64,000 nucleotides of DNA from Sphingobacterium sp. N143 (GCF_030325625.1 NZ_JACAIS010000003.1:543261-607260), one strand, 5' to 3'. Counted from the stretch's first letter, positions 21,904 through 30,320 are shown. Notes: generated from the letters alone by a model not told the origin. A program made the numbers and translations.

Positions 21904-22180
21904 CTCAAGAACAATATAAAAACCTAAAAAACAACATTTTACAACCACAACAAGTAAACAAAATTGTAGAAGCGAATAGCAAATTAGACGAAAAATATCA
22001 GCCAAACAGATTAAATATGTAGGTGCTTATGGTGCTTAAGATTTTACAAGCACAAGAATAAAGAAAAAGATATTGTTGAATTTGTCACGCGAACAAAAAG
22101 AATAATCAGCATTGATATAGAAGCTTATCAATATGTATTGGCGAAAGTCCCTATTTCAAGTACAAATTGATCGAACTCGC
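21904..22180 (+). other. Possible decayed coding stretch
   Basis: Between the two divergently spaced minus-strand genes the plus strand reads protein-like segments in two frames: NLKNNILQPQQVNKIVEANS, and KEKDIVEFVTRTKRIISID near the end. Stops separate them, and the second overlaps the 3' end of the regulator gene at 22128. I do not recognise a family. This may be a remnant or chance; the surrounding 256 bp hold no intact gene. Confidence 0.2.
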
Positions 22181-23777
22181 CTCTGGGAACGGCGGCTTTA
22201 TTTCTGATCTTGGTTCGATAATTATATACGGTGCTCATTGAACAGCGCAAAAAATTTGCAATTTTACCCGTGTCGTATATACCTAATCGTATCAATGCGA
22301 AAATTCGCAGCTCAGTATTTAATTCCCCTGGCTTTATTAAAAATTGCTCTCCATCAAGCAATAATTTATTAAACTCTTCAACAAAATCCGGATATAAATG
22401 CAGAAAGATACTGTCAAAATTTTTATAAAGTTGTTTTAGCTCTTCATCAACCAGGCGGCCAGAACGTAACATCTTCAATAATTCTTCCATTTTTCCTGAA
22501 GAAGCCGTTTTATGGAGTGTCTTTCTATAGTCCTCCAATTTATTAATATAATCGGAACAGAGGTCCAAGAAATTACCGATATATTCTTCTTTGATCCGAT
22601 TCGCTTCAACCAGCTTATTATTGACTCCGATGACCTTTTCGTTGACAACCTTTAAATCAAAATTGAGTTTTTCTAAAAGTTCATTTGTTTTGCTGATCTC
22701 TATTCGCCCCTGTTGTAATTTTTTCATCTGTCTAAGTACATATATTACTGCAGTTGCCAAACAAATAGATAGAACACTTATGACAATAAGATAGAACCAT
22801 AATTGTTCACGCTGCTTATTTATTCTCGCTTGATGAGCGGCATCAATGATCGGAAACATTTTGGAAATAACTAAGGTACGCAAAGGAGCATTACAAAAAA
22901 TAGCATCGTCCATTGAATATTTGATGTATTTATAGGCGTGGTCTAAATCTCCGCTCTGATAAAGTGCTATGGCTAAAGCCTGAAGAGATGTATTTTCCTT
23001 AACCGCATTCTCAATATCTGAAATCGCAGAAAGCGCAAAATATACGCATTCCTTTTCAGTATCCCCTTCGTACCGATATACGTTTCCTATCGCGGACGTT
23101 ACCATAGCATGTTCATGGCTTCTAGGATCGACATTCTCTAACTGTTTTAACAATATCTGACGAGCTTCCGAAAACCGCCCGACTAATGCTAGTTTTTCAG
23201 CATAAATAGCTTGGTACCGCTTCGATTGTCTGTCGAGTATATTTAATAAAGAATCTCTATATAATCCACTCATATGCTCATATTTGCCTGCCAATGATGT
23301 GTTGTAGGTAGATATATTATTATAAAGATCTTTTCCCAGTTGATAGTAATCTGTTTTTAAACGATAATTTAGTGCTTTACTAGGGATAGAGTTGAGCAAC
23401 TTTTCCGCTTCAAGATACATTCCGGAAATTGCATATAGAGAGACCCGTTGTAATTTTGTCTCGGTAATCATCGCTGTATTTCCTATTGAATCTGCTATCC
23501 TCATATTGTGTTCGACATAACGGACAGCGGAATCTGTCTTATATGAACGATATTCATCACATAATGCTTTATTAACTGCATATACATCTGACATAGACCG
23601 GTCCCGGCGTATCAATCGAGCCTTCAGCTGATCAATTTTCCGTTCTTTCCGATCCATATACAATTTATTATTTTGTATGGTTTGATCAAGTTCCTTCAAT
23701 AAGGACTTCAGATCTGACTGAGCAAAAGCATAAGAAGACAGACTCGAGAATAATATAAGAAAGAGAGATTTAATCAT
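22128..23777 (-). CDS. SusR-like membrane regulator (DUF6377 type, TPR sensor and HTH)
   Basis: A 549-residue protein with a signal peptide (ending YAFAQ) and a helical TPR-like periplasmic region to about residue 320. One transmembrane helix follows (LWFYLIVISVLSICLATAVIYVL), then a cytoplasmic coiled coil (TNELLEKLNFDLKVVNEK) and a C-terminal helix-turn-helix (DTGKIANFLRCSMSTVYNYRTKIRNKA). This matches regulators annotated DUF6377. The size and layout resemble SusR of the Bacteroides starch system, which senses malto-oligosaccharides across the membrane and activates sus genes. The SusR assignment is inference from layout and location. Confidence 0.75.
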   Translation of the reverse strand: MIKSLFLILFSSLSSYAFAQSDLKSLLKELDQTIQNNKLYMDRKERKIDQLKARLIRRDRSMSDVYAVNKALCDEYRSYKTDSAVRYVEHNMRIADSIGNTAMITETKLQRVSLYAISGMYLEAEKLLNSIPSKALNYRLKTDYYQLGKDLYNNISTYNTSLAGKYEHMSGLYRDSLLNILDRQSKRYQAIYAEKLALVGRFSEARQILLKQLENVDPRSHEHAMVTSAIGNVYRYEGDTEKECVYFALSAISDIENAVKENTSLQALAIALYQSGDLDHAYKYIKYSMDDAIFCNAPLRTLVISKMFPIIDAAHQARINKQREQLWFYLIVISVLSICLATAVIYVLRQMKKLQQGRIEISKTNELLEKLNFDLKVVNEKVIGVNNKLVEANRIKEEYIGNFLDLCSDYINKLEDYRKTLHKTASSGKMEELLKMLRSGRLVDEELKQLYKNFDSIFLHLYPDFVEEFNKLLLDGEQFLIKPGELNTELRIFALIRLGIYDTGKIANFLRCSMSTVYNYRTKIRNKAAVPRGEFDQFVLEIGTFANTY

Positions 23778-24250
23778 TTTTTTGACAATTTAAACAGCAG
23801 CGCCGATCATCTCCGTTATCATCGTTTCAAAAATGTAACAATATGCCCAAACAATTTGGTATCATAATTTGAAAACGAACAAATTTCCCAATTGGTTAAT
23901 TTACCTGAACAAGCTACTTAATAACTGTATTCTAGTGGCCTACTTAAGTCAAAGATATCATGGATTATAATTAAATAAAAACTTGTATAGAAAAAAGGAG
24001 TTAAAAACACCCATATATATTTGGCTACAAATATCTTACATAAACAAAAAATAGTAAAATTGTAGTTATAAGGTTGACATTTATGTTTGCAAATCGAGGG
24101 GAACCCGAATAAGAAAACAAAATTAAATTTCTCATACCTTATGATTTAGATAAACAAAAAACAGGCAAATAGAACTACAAAGGGAATCCCACATAATTCT
24201 ATCTGCCTACTCCTTAGCTATACCGCGATATCGCCGGAACGAATTCCTTA
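23778..24250. other. Intergenic stretch with one terminator
   Basis: About 470 bp between the SusR-like gene start and the end of the GC-rich cassette. It is AT-rich with no reading frame worth noting. The only structure seen is the hairpin at 24163-24208. Confidence 0.6.
24163..24208 (-). terminator. Terminator of the lysis-like cassette
   Basis: Arms 24163-24174 and 24197-24208 pair over 12 bp with one mismatch. On the minus strand they are followed by a run of six T. It lies about 40 bp beyond the stop of the spanin-like gene. Confidence 0.65.
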
Positions 24251-24691
24251 TCAAGAGCATAGTTTTGTCCATTTTTTTCTAATGCCATACAGAAACAACA
24301 GCACCAGAACCAACAATGCACTCCATTGATAAGGGAGTTTATAGGTGGTATTTTCCAACTGCGCCACACAATCTTTGTTCTCCTTGGAAAGTTCCGAATC
24401 CATGGACGTTTTCTGCTGCAGCACACTGTTGCTCGCTCTTGACTCTTTCAGCAGCAACCGTCCGCCCTGACTGCTAAGTCCACTATCCGGGTGAAAGCGG
24501 AGACCACTATCTGTCCAGAAGTACCAGGACCGTGTAAGACTATCCCGACTCTGCGTATACAGCCACTGGGCCAAGGTATTCTTTTGCTGCTCGCTCGTAG
24601 AAGACTGCTGCTCGCTTTTGCTCTTGTGCTGAAAGAGCCTACAGGCCGTCAATACCATGAGGAGCAACAGAACCCATGCTCTCTTTTCCAT
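24251..24691 (-). CDS. Lipoprotein with C-terminal membrane anchor, u-spanin-like
   Basis: A 146-residue protein starting MEKRAWVLLLLMVLTAC: a signal with lipobox LTAC and Cys17. A hydrophilic Ser/Gln/Lys-rich linker follows, then a Trp/Arg segment (SRSWYFWTD-like) and a C-terminal membrane helix (SALLVLVLLFLYGI) ending in positive residues. An acylated N-terminus plus a C-terminal helix is the topology of unimolecular spanins, which bridge inner and outer membranes in phage lysis. The start at 24691 is chosen over the upstream ATG at 24730 because GGAGG lies 6-7 bp before it and it begins 13 bp after the endolysin-like stop. Function is inferred from topology and gene order. Confidence 0.6.
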   Translation of the reverse strand: MEKRAWVLLLLMVLTACRLFQHKSKSEQQSSTSEQQKNTLAQWLYTQSRDSLTRSWYFWTDSGLRFHPDSGLSSQGGRLLLKESRASNSVLQQKTSMDSELSKENKDCVAQLENTTYKLPYQWSALLVLVLLFLYGIRKKWTKLCS

Positions 24692-24704
24692 CACATCCCT
24701 CCTT

Positions 24705-25340
24705 TCAGCCCAGCCAGTTCGCAAAAGCATGTATGGTCGCGAGGGAGCGCCGCTTTGAAAGTACCCGGTCGTCGACGTTCCCCTCGATGGTCAGCAGCCA
24801 GGGGCCCTGCCGATCGCGGACGAGGCCCACGTGGTCGATGCGGCGCAGCCTGTTATTGTAGATGCCGAACAGATCGGCAGGCCGTACGAGCGCCCGGCTG
24901 ATCTGCTCAGCGGTATAGCGCCGGGCCATGGGGAATAAAGCCGGGCTCCAGGGACTGCGTGGCGCGTAGAGCCCCGCCTGCCCGTAACACCAGGAGACGA
25001 AGGCCGCACACCAGGCATAGCCCTTGCCCAGCCCAGTATACGCCAGATACTCCTCGATGTAGGGACCGTCATTGTTGCCTGTCGCTTCGCTGACACCGAG
25101 CTGGCCGGCGGCAATGTCCATGATCCTGTCGCGCAGACCGGGGGCGAGCCAACATTTCTGGGAGTTGTGGGCCAGCACAGCTTCGGAGGCTGCCACGATA
25201 CGTTGCTGCGGGTGGGCCGCAGCGGCTACCCTATAGCTGTCAGCCAGGTGCCGCTGTGTTACAGCAGGATGGCCAGTGTGGCCAATACCGTGCAGAGCGA
25301 CAAGAAGAAGACCGAAAAATAAATAATGCATTGTTGCCAT
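24705..25340 (-). CDS. CHAP/TIGR02594-type peptidoglycan hydrolase, endolysin-like
   Basis: A 211-residue protein with an N-terminal hydrophobic signal or anchor (about residues 5-20), then a TIGR02594/NlpC-P60-like cysteine peptidase domain. The domain shows GQLGVSEATGNNDGPYIEEY, Cys111 in YAWCAAFVSWCYG, His170 in RIDHVGLV, and Glu186 in TIEGN, a complete Cys-His-Glu arrangement. It would cut peptide stems or cross-links of peptidoglycan in the periplasm. The gene begins inside the holin-like gene (82-bp overlap) and is far richer in GC than its surroundings. It may be a prophage relic or domesticated. Confidence 0.8.
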   Translation of the reverse strand: MATMHYLFFGLLLVALHGIGHTGHPAVTQRHLADSYRVAAAAHPQQRIVAASEAVLAHNSQKCWLAPGLRDRIMDIAAGQLGVSEATGNNDGPYIEEYLAYTGLGKGYAWCAAFVSWCYGQAGLYAPRSPWSPALFPMARRYTAEQISRALVRPADLFGIYNNRLRRIDHVGLVRDRQGPWLLTIEGNVDDRVLSKRRSLATIHAFANWLG

Positions 25341-25603
25341 GATGTCAATTGATTAAAGTGATAACTAAAATCCTCGCGGAAGAATTTAAAGGGTTTCCAT
25401 AGGATCTCCTGCAGCCAGTAGCAACAGTAGGTGGCCAGCAGTGCAGCCAGCACGGCAAAGAGCAGTACCGACAGCACACCAATATCCAGTATACCAGCCG
25501 TCGGATCCAAAGCTTGCAGCAGGATCCCAGCCGCGATAAAAAAGACCAGCAGACAGGCGACGACGATGCCGAGCAGCTGCTTTGTGCTTAAAGGCCAAGC
25601 CAT
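25259..25603 (-). CDS. Small three-helix membrane protein, holin-like
   Basis: A 114-residue inner-membrane protein with three hydrophobic helices (about residues 9-31, 40-63 and 90-113) and a short charged loop (WKPFKFFREDF). Size and position directly before an endolysin-like gene fit a holin, which would form pores that release or activate the hydrolase. Holins share little sequence, so this rests on size, topology and order. A GAGG lies just before the start codon. The 3' end overlaps the endolysin-like gene by 82 bp in another frame, a packing more typical of phage than of this chromosome. Confidence 0.6.
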   Translation of the reverse strand: MAWPLSTKQLLGIVVACLLVFFIAAGILLQALDPTAGILDIGVLSVLLFAVLAALLATYCCYWLQEILWKPFKFFREDFSYHFNQLTSWQQCIIYFSVFFLSLCTVLATLAILL

Positions 25604-25734
25604 ATCCTCGATAGGCCTGACGGTGTGTTTTATTGATTTATATCTATTTTGTAACCGAAAATTGAAAGCTATTTTTAGTAATTGACCATGATGCTTTTGT
25701 GGCTGTACTTAATAATAAGGATGACCGGATTTTA

Positions 25735-25768
25735 ATACAAAGCCGTCCAATAATGAGCGGCTTTGTAT
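25735..25768 (-). terminator. Terminator separating 25771-26400 from the lysis-like cassette
   Basis: A perfect 11-bp inverted repeat with arms 25735-25745 and 25758-25768, beginning 2 bp after the stop of the upstream gene. It suggests the unrecognised gene upstream is its own transcription unit. Confidence 0.75.
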
Positions 25769-25770
25769 CT

Positions 25771-26400
25771 TTAACCAATTTCTTGCAATTCAATTTCAAC
25801 GTTAGTTATAACTTGACTAGAGCGCTCCAATACATATTGAATTCTTTCATCAGAAAATGAGATAGCCTGGTAAGAATGGTCAATTGTATTATATACAAAT
25901 ACCCGCACCTTGGAGATACTACTTGCTTTCATTTTCCTCGCTATCCAATACTGTTCGATAGGCAACCGCAAAGTACTGCCGAAGTCAAACTCCCTATCTG
26001 TCAAAACAACTCCGACAGGATTTCCATCTAAATCTTTAAATATTGCACAACTATGCCCTCCGATCACATGTCCATCTTTCAATCTTAAACTGATTTCAGA
26101 AAAGTTGAGAACGCAAGTAAGCCCTTCTTGCATTAAAAACAAATAAAAATTATGCAATATAATCTGACAAGATTCTCGCCTCTTGCGATTTGCTTTATTG
26201 TCTTTAAACGCATCTCGCAATCTTATCTCAAGAAGCCGTTTGGCATCATTATAATCAACAACACCTTTTGCAAGTGAATAACATACTTCGTGTGTTACCT
26301 TATTAAAACCACCTTTAATAAAGCTATTCTGTTTTAACATCTGCGCCATCCCTTTCGGATTCTGCTGCGCAAAATCTAGCTGTCTACATGACAATTTCAT
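25771..26400 (-). CDS. Unrecognised 209-residue protein
   Basis: I do not recognise the family. The start at 26400 is chosen because an AGGAGG ribosome-binding sequence lies 5 bp before the ATG; a GTG 21 bp upstream also opens the frame. The protein has no signal or membrane helix. A basic region rich in Lys/Arg/Asn (KDNKANRKRRESC, about residues 80-95) is followed by an alpha/beta part with GGHSCAIFKDLDGNPVGVVL and a Tyr/Trp helix (EQYWIARKMK). A nucleic-acid or small-molecule role is possible but not shown. It is followed at once by a terminator, then the lysis-like cassette in the same direction. Confidence 0.7.
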   Translation of the reverse strand: MKLSCRQLDFAQQNPKGMAQMLKQNSFIKGGFNKVTHEVCYSLAKGVVDYNDAKRLLEIRLRDAFKDNKANRKRRESCQIILHNFYLFLMQEGLTCVLNFSEISLRLKDGHVIGGHSCAIFKDLDGNPVGVVLTDREFDFGSTLRLPIEQYWIARKMKASSISKVRVFVYNTIDHSYQAISFSDERIQYVLERSSQVITNVEIELQEIG

Positions 26401-27028
26401 TACATCCTCCTTTTTTATCACATCCCACCATCAAACTTGCTGCAATTGAGGCATGCAGACTCCTCCCATTTCCTCCAAAACCTTGTTTTGAAAGATCCGT
26501 TATATTCTTACGAATCATTTTAAGAATAATATGAGTTAAGAGGTCACTAAACTCATTAAATTACGGGAGCCAAACCAATTGTCATTTTTTCAGATAAATT
26601 ATTACGAGTTAACGTAAATATTTACATTTGAAAACCAAATATGAAGACGGGCGTGGACCTGTCCCAAAGATTTTAAGCCACATTCGCAGTGTGGCTTTTA
26701 TCTTTCTACAACAAATATCAGTGATTTTCTTGCGAAGCGGTAGTTTGACTTTTACACATTTTGGGCAAAAGTTTGTCATAGGATGCGTTTGCTGATAGTT
26801 AATCCTGTTAAGTGGTTGATATACTGTTTTTTACAAAAATAGATAACTTTAAGTTATAAAATATCATCTTATTTTTGTGAACAAACCATTCAGTCATAAA
26901 ACAATCATTTTTAATCATTTGCACTTAAAAAAAGCACTATTTGTTCCTACTTTTGTCCCCCTTTGGCGGATTAATATTTTATACTTACCATAAGAACTTT
27001 AACTTCTGCTTTCTGCACCTAGTTTTAA
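26401..27028. other. Long intergenic stretch with a hairpin
   Basis: About 630 bp, AT-rich, without a convincing gene on either strand. A terminator-like hairpin lies at 26675-26698. The rest (26700-27000) holds AT-rich sequence with short poly-A/T runs and no family-like translation that I can support. Confidence 0.5.
26675..26698 (+). terminator. Hairpin with T-run, orphan terminator
   Basis: Arms 26675-26682 and 26691-26698 (AAGCCACA / TGTGGCTT) with a short loop, followed by TTTAT on the plus strand. No plus-strand gene precedes it, so it may mark a lost gene. Confidence 0.5.
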
Positions 27029-27333
27029 TCACCAATTAAGTAACCTAACTGAATTCCGTATTTTATTTACACATTTAGTGGGACAGTCCCTAATATCTTC
27101 GGAATAGACAACCCGAACATTTTTCATGTTTTGTCCCTGTCGACCATGCCCCGCAAAAGAAAAGCACTTGGTCTTTTCAGTGCCAAATAGAATATTCTTA
27201 TACTTAATCATATTTTTGTTATATCCATTATTAAAGGGATCTGTGGACCGATAGTCGTGGCAATTCGTGTGCCACAACAAGAAGACAATATCACAGTTAA
27301 AAGGCCTAAAAGAGTTGTGAAATTATTCTTCAT
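27029..27333 (-). pseudogene. Broken small lipoprotein gene
   Basis: From 27333 the minus strand starts MKNNFTTLLGLLTVILSSC, a clean lipoprotein signal with lipobox LSSC, but a TGA follows after 41 codons (27208). An overlapping second frame (27029-27280) continues with FGTEKTKCFSFAGHGRQGQN and a Cys-containing tail. A single frameshift would join them into a lipoprotein of about 100 residues. The family is not recognised. The joining is inference. Confidence 0.35.
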
Positions 27334-27391
27334 ATATCTTTTTGCGGCTGTCTCAAAAAAAAAAGTAAATATCATAAGATTTATGAATTTA

Positions 27392-27703
27392 TTATTTAGA
27401 CCATATTCTCATTAACGCCTCATCTTTTCCGTCCATATAGTTCTCGATCGTATAGTTTATCTTAATATCAGGTTTCAAAGGCCTTTTTTTCCCTTTCCAT
27501 ACCTCCCAGTATTTCGTCGAGAAAGCAATCACGATATCAGATTTGGGCAAATTAAAACCCCTTACTTCTCCATAATGGTTGATGGAACCACTGGTTTCTT
27601 CACCGATAAAAGTTGCATTCGAATTTTTCTTCAGTTCAGATTTCAGTACAACATCATCGCTGGGAAATGACAGTTTATTATGAAACATTTGAAAAATATT
27701 CAT
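27392..27703 (-). pseudogene. C-terminal fragment of an S41-family peptidase
   Basis: 103 residues match the last part of tail-specific (S41) proteases: ATFIGEETSGS, a Tyr/Gly turn, LPKSDIVIAFSTKYWEVW and PDIKINYTIENYMDG. In S41 proteins the strand before ATFIGEE carries the nucleophile serine in SFSS or SFSA. Here it reads LSFPSDDVV, so the site looks lost. The N-terminal two thirds of a normal 400-500-residue enzyme are missing. It is one of several gene ends in this region and cannot be functional. Confidence 0.75.
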
Positions 27704-27814
27704 TTGTACATTGGTTCTTTGGTAGAATGTCCAAAGCCCAATTAGGTCAGTTCATATACAAACATTGCAACCACCATTTAAAGCAGCTTGGATATGCTTT
27801 CGTATAGGAACGCA

Positions 27815-27948
27815 CAACATCGACAATTTTTAACTCACAAAGGTCAACCTTTTAAGAATGTTCATAGTATAATAGAAGATAAGAAAGGAGATATTTGGCT
27901 CGGTGGCAGTGATCCCCTACTGCTCCGGCCGAAATCCTCAGGTCTGTA
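27815..27948 (+). pseudogene. Remnant of a Reg_prop (two-component regulator propeller) sensor
   Basis: The plus strand reads LTHKGQPFKNVHSIIEDKKG followed by DIWLGG, the signature of one blade of the periplasmic sensor propeller of hybrid two-component systems. It then hits a TAG at 27946. A neighbouring frame reads ICFRIGTHNIDNF just before it, so a frameshift lies near 27825. Nothing else of the gene remains here. Confidence 0.6.
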
Positions 27949-28105
27949 GTCCTATTAATCACTTCTGGTATTACATCTTCTTTTCGAAAAGAGATAGTAT
28001 AGTTGTTGCAATTGGTGATTTTTTTTGCTTTTGATGATTGCTGATGGTAATACTGGAATAAGTTACATCTTACTTCACGCAACGGCTTTAAATAATCTCA
28101 AAAAC

Positions 28106-28142
28106 AAGTTGTTCCCAGTCAGAAATGCACTGGGAACAACTT
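28106..28142. terminator. Strong hairpin, possible bidirectional terminator
   Basis: A perfect 14-bp inverted repeat with arms 28106-28119 and 28129-28142 and a 9-base loop. The plus side ends in TTTT. It lies between the propeller remnant (+) and the VOC gene (-). Confidence 0.75.
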
Positions 28143-28314
28143 TTCGACTAGACTATTCAGTGTAACTTAACTCCGTTTCCGGTGCCTTCGTCAAGCATAA
28201 AAAAGTATGCCATCTTGCGTCCATTACTTCAAAAACTATTGCCTCTTTCAACATTTCGCATGCGACATAGCGATTATGAAGACTGGCTCATTATGGTTAA
28301 CTCACTTCGGGCTT

Positions 28315-28719
28315 TTAGACGATATTTGGCGTAACTCGTCCTTGCGATGCAGGAGTAAAAAGGTTAACCAAATTGCCTTCAGGATCACGAAATAAGAGAG
28401 ATCTATTGCCCCAGGGCATTGTCGTAGGCTTCTGAACAATGTAAGGTTCAAGATAATCAGCTAATCTTTCATAAACACTATCCACGTCATCCACCATAAA
28501 CTCTATAATAGCACTGCGATTTTGTGAAGCCTGCGCAACACTTTCACCTCCGAAAAATTGTAGTGTCCTTGTGCTTCCTATTGCCAAGGTAGCTGTATTT
28601 GTTTTTAATTCAGCAAAATCGGGTGTGTACTGTGTCATAGAGGTTCCTATAACCTTCTCATAAAATTTTATCATGCCGTCAATCTCAGCGGCAATGATAC
28701 GAACGGAAACTAAATTCAT
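28315..28719 (-). CDS. VOC (glyoxalase/bleomycin-resistance fold) protein
   Basis: A 134-residue cytoplasmic protein with two beta-alpha-beta-beta-beta units: MNLVSVRIIAAEIDGMIKFY at the start and IEFMVDDVDSVYERL at about residue 70. It ends in the typical FRDPEGNLVNLFTP. The Glu near the C-terminal motif and His/Gln positions suggest a metal site, but only part of it can be seen. Members include lyases, dioxygenases and antibiotic-binding proteins; the substrate is unknown. It is an intact gene among fragments. Confidence 0.85.
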   Translation of the reverse strand: MNLVSVRIIAAEIDGMIKFYEKVIGTSMTQYTPDFAELKTNTATLAIGSTRTLQFFGGESVAQASQNRSAIIEFMVDDVDSVYERLADYLEPYIVQKPTTMPWGNRSLLFRDPEGNLVNLFTPASQGRVTPNIV

Positions 28720-28880
28720 TTCTTATAAATATTTAAAATTACTCGGCAAATGTAAAGTCCCATACTGACAACAGTATGGCAGTCTGCTTTTGAATTTACT
28801 TGGAATTTAAAGCATATTCTACGACACGGTTTTCCGTGTCTTGTTGATAAAGCATTATACTTGGCAAAGAAATTATCAAA

Positions 28881-29279
28881 TCATAACAATTCAGCCAATG
28901 TTTTTTGCAAAGCCGGTCCGCGTAAATCTTTAGCAACAATTTTTCTATTTGGATCGATCAAAAAATTCTGTGGAATTGCATTGACTCCATAGGCTTTTGC
29001 CACCTCAGTATTCCAACCCTTTAAGTCGGAAACCTGCGTCCAGGGAAGGTCACCGTCCTTAACCGCTTTCAACCATTTCTCCCGTGCGTCGGCTTTATCC
29101 AGAGATACACCGATGATAGTAAAATTTTGAGCTTTAAACTGGTTATAAGCATTTACTACATTCGGGTTTTCCGCTCGGCATGGCCCACACCAACTGGCCC
29201 AAAAATCAACCAGGACAAACTTACCTTTGAAAGATGACAGGGAAACAGGATTGCCTTTCCCCAAGTAACACGGACACAC
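28881..29279 (-). pseudogene. TlpA-like thioredoxin domain, N-terminally truncated
   Basis: The thioredoxin fold is complete from LSSFKGKFVLVDFWASWCGP (redox-active CxxC in WCGPC) through IPQNFLIDPNRKIVAKDLRG. The usual DUF4369 N-terminal domain and signal peptide are absent, and the first residues (MCPCYLGKG) look like read-through into unrelated DNA. The break is at about 29255-29285, where a hybrid-sensor start abuts. Without export it would not work in its normal place. The normal form is about 370 residues, as in the intact gene at 38996. Confidence 0.75.
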
Positions 29280-29289
29280 AAATTATGGC

Positions 29290-29502
29290 CTAGTATTGCA
29301 GCGCATAGCCATCATAATTAAATAGGCCATTGTTACTTCCCAGCCATAACATTCCCAAACTATCTTGCGCAAATGAATGTACGGTATTTGCGTTCGTACC
29401 CAAAGAAATATTTCGGAAAGACGGATAATCCAGCGATTGTCCAACAACCGAAGTACTGATTAAGGAACAAAAAAATAAACAACAGAAATAAAAAGATTGC
29501 AT
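29290..29502 (-). pseudogene. N-terminal fragment of a hybrid two-component system sensor
   Basis: 70 residues: a signal peptide ending SVVGQ, then the first propeller blade (FRNISLGTNANTVHSFAQDS and LGMLWLGSNNGLFNYDGYAL). This is the standard beginning of a Reg_prop hybrid sensor of about 1300 residues. The frame stops at 29290, at the junction with the TlpA fragment. Its promoter region upstream looks preserved, including an 11-bp tandem repeat. Confidence 0.75.
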
Positions 29503-30098
29503 TACTTAAAAGCGCTATGCTACAAACTTAGTTAATTCTTATGGAATACATCATATGCCTACAACTTAACACCAACTTATCCCTAACAGCAATTTTTATT
29601 CAATTTTTAGACAGTAATTTGTCATTGCTTATTCAGTGCACACTGAGTAATTACTGAACGAGCACTGAACGAGCACTGAACAAGCAGTGTGAAATAGGTC
29701 AATTTGGTTACCAATTGTTTCTCATTTGCTGCTGCTAAGAAATAAGAGATAAAAAAAAGTTAGGAATCATTTAAACAAGAAAAAGGCTAGGTCAATCACG
29801 AACCTAGCCTCTACAAAAAACAATCCTTTAACCTGCGTTTATTTAACTAATTAATACATTTCCGATCAAATAACAGTGTCCATGGCAAATCGTTTAAATT
29901 ATTTTTATTTTTTTTGATAGTGTCCCATCAAACACTATACAACACGCAACCTTCAACGTTTAGCTCATACGTGTTCAGCCAGCTACATCGCTCATACCAA
30001 TCGTGCATTACAGCTAACAAATTACAATAGCCAAACCTATACATAATTTTTTTTTCAAACGAAGCCAATGAAGTGTTGTTCTTTTTAAAAAAGTATAT
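29503..30098. other. Intergenic region with repeat and hairpin
   Basis: About 600 bp without a gene. It holds the 11-bp tandem repeat at 29653-29685 and a hairpin with arms 29784-29792 and 29802-29810, whose T-run is on the minus strand. That hairpin looks like the terminator of a minus-strand gene that is no longer present. The rest is AT-rich. Confidence 0.5.
29653..29685. repeat. Three tandem 11-bp repeats
   Basis: ACTGAACGAGC occurs at 29653-29663 and 29664-29674, and ACTGAACAAGC at 29675-29685, with a related half-copy before them. The period equals about one DNA turn. They lie about 150 bp upstream of the truncated hybrid-sensor start. Confidence 0.8.
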
Positions 30099-30281
30099 AT
30101 GGCACATTTAGAAGTAAAACCTAAAAATGGAGCACCTTGGTGGCTATGGCTCCTGCTATCACTCCTTGCATTGGGATTGGTCCTCTATTTTGTAAACCGC
30201 TACAACAGCGGCGCACAATTAAATGAGGCTACTCCGGACACAAGTGTAAACACCACAGCGCCACTAAGAGATACTCTTTAG
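30099..30281 (+). CDS. Small single-helix membrane protein
   Basis: A 60-residue protein with a basic, Pro/Gly-containing N-terminus (MAHLEVKPKNGAPWW), one transmembrane helix (LWLLLSLLALGLVLYFV), and a Thr/Asn-rich tail. I do not recognise a named family. It lies 39 bp upstream of the PRC-barrel gene in the same direction, so the two are probably cotranscribed, a pairing that suggests a general stress function by context only. Confidence 0.65.
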   Translation: MAHLEVKPKNGAPWWLWLLLSLLALGLVLYFVNRYNSGAQLNEATPDTSVNTTAPLRDTL

Positions 30282-30320
30282 ACCCTCGTGAAATAATTGA
30301 ATAACTCAAAAACTAAAAAC

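Noticed and set aside
24214..24426. Separate Cys/Trp-rich small gene on the minus strand
   Set aside because: It lies in another frame of the spanin-like gene, with no start signal, and its composition is that of a shadow frame.
24251..25603. Direct call of a type X secretion system
   Set aside because: Topology and order fit, but no cargo enzyme or regulator of a known system is next to it, so it is kept only as a hypothesis.
26700..27000. Start of a tyrosine integrase or attachment site
   Set aside because: The AT-rich sequence is reminiscent of element borders, but no integrase-like translation or repeat could be supported.
29653..29685. Possible CRISPR array
   Set aside because: Only three 11-bp units in direct contact, without spacers; no cas genes in the window.
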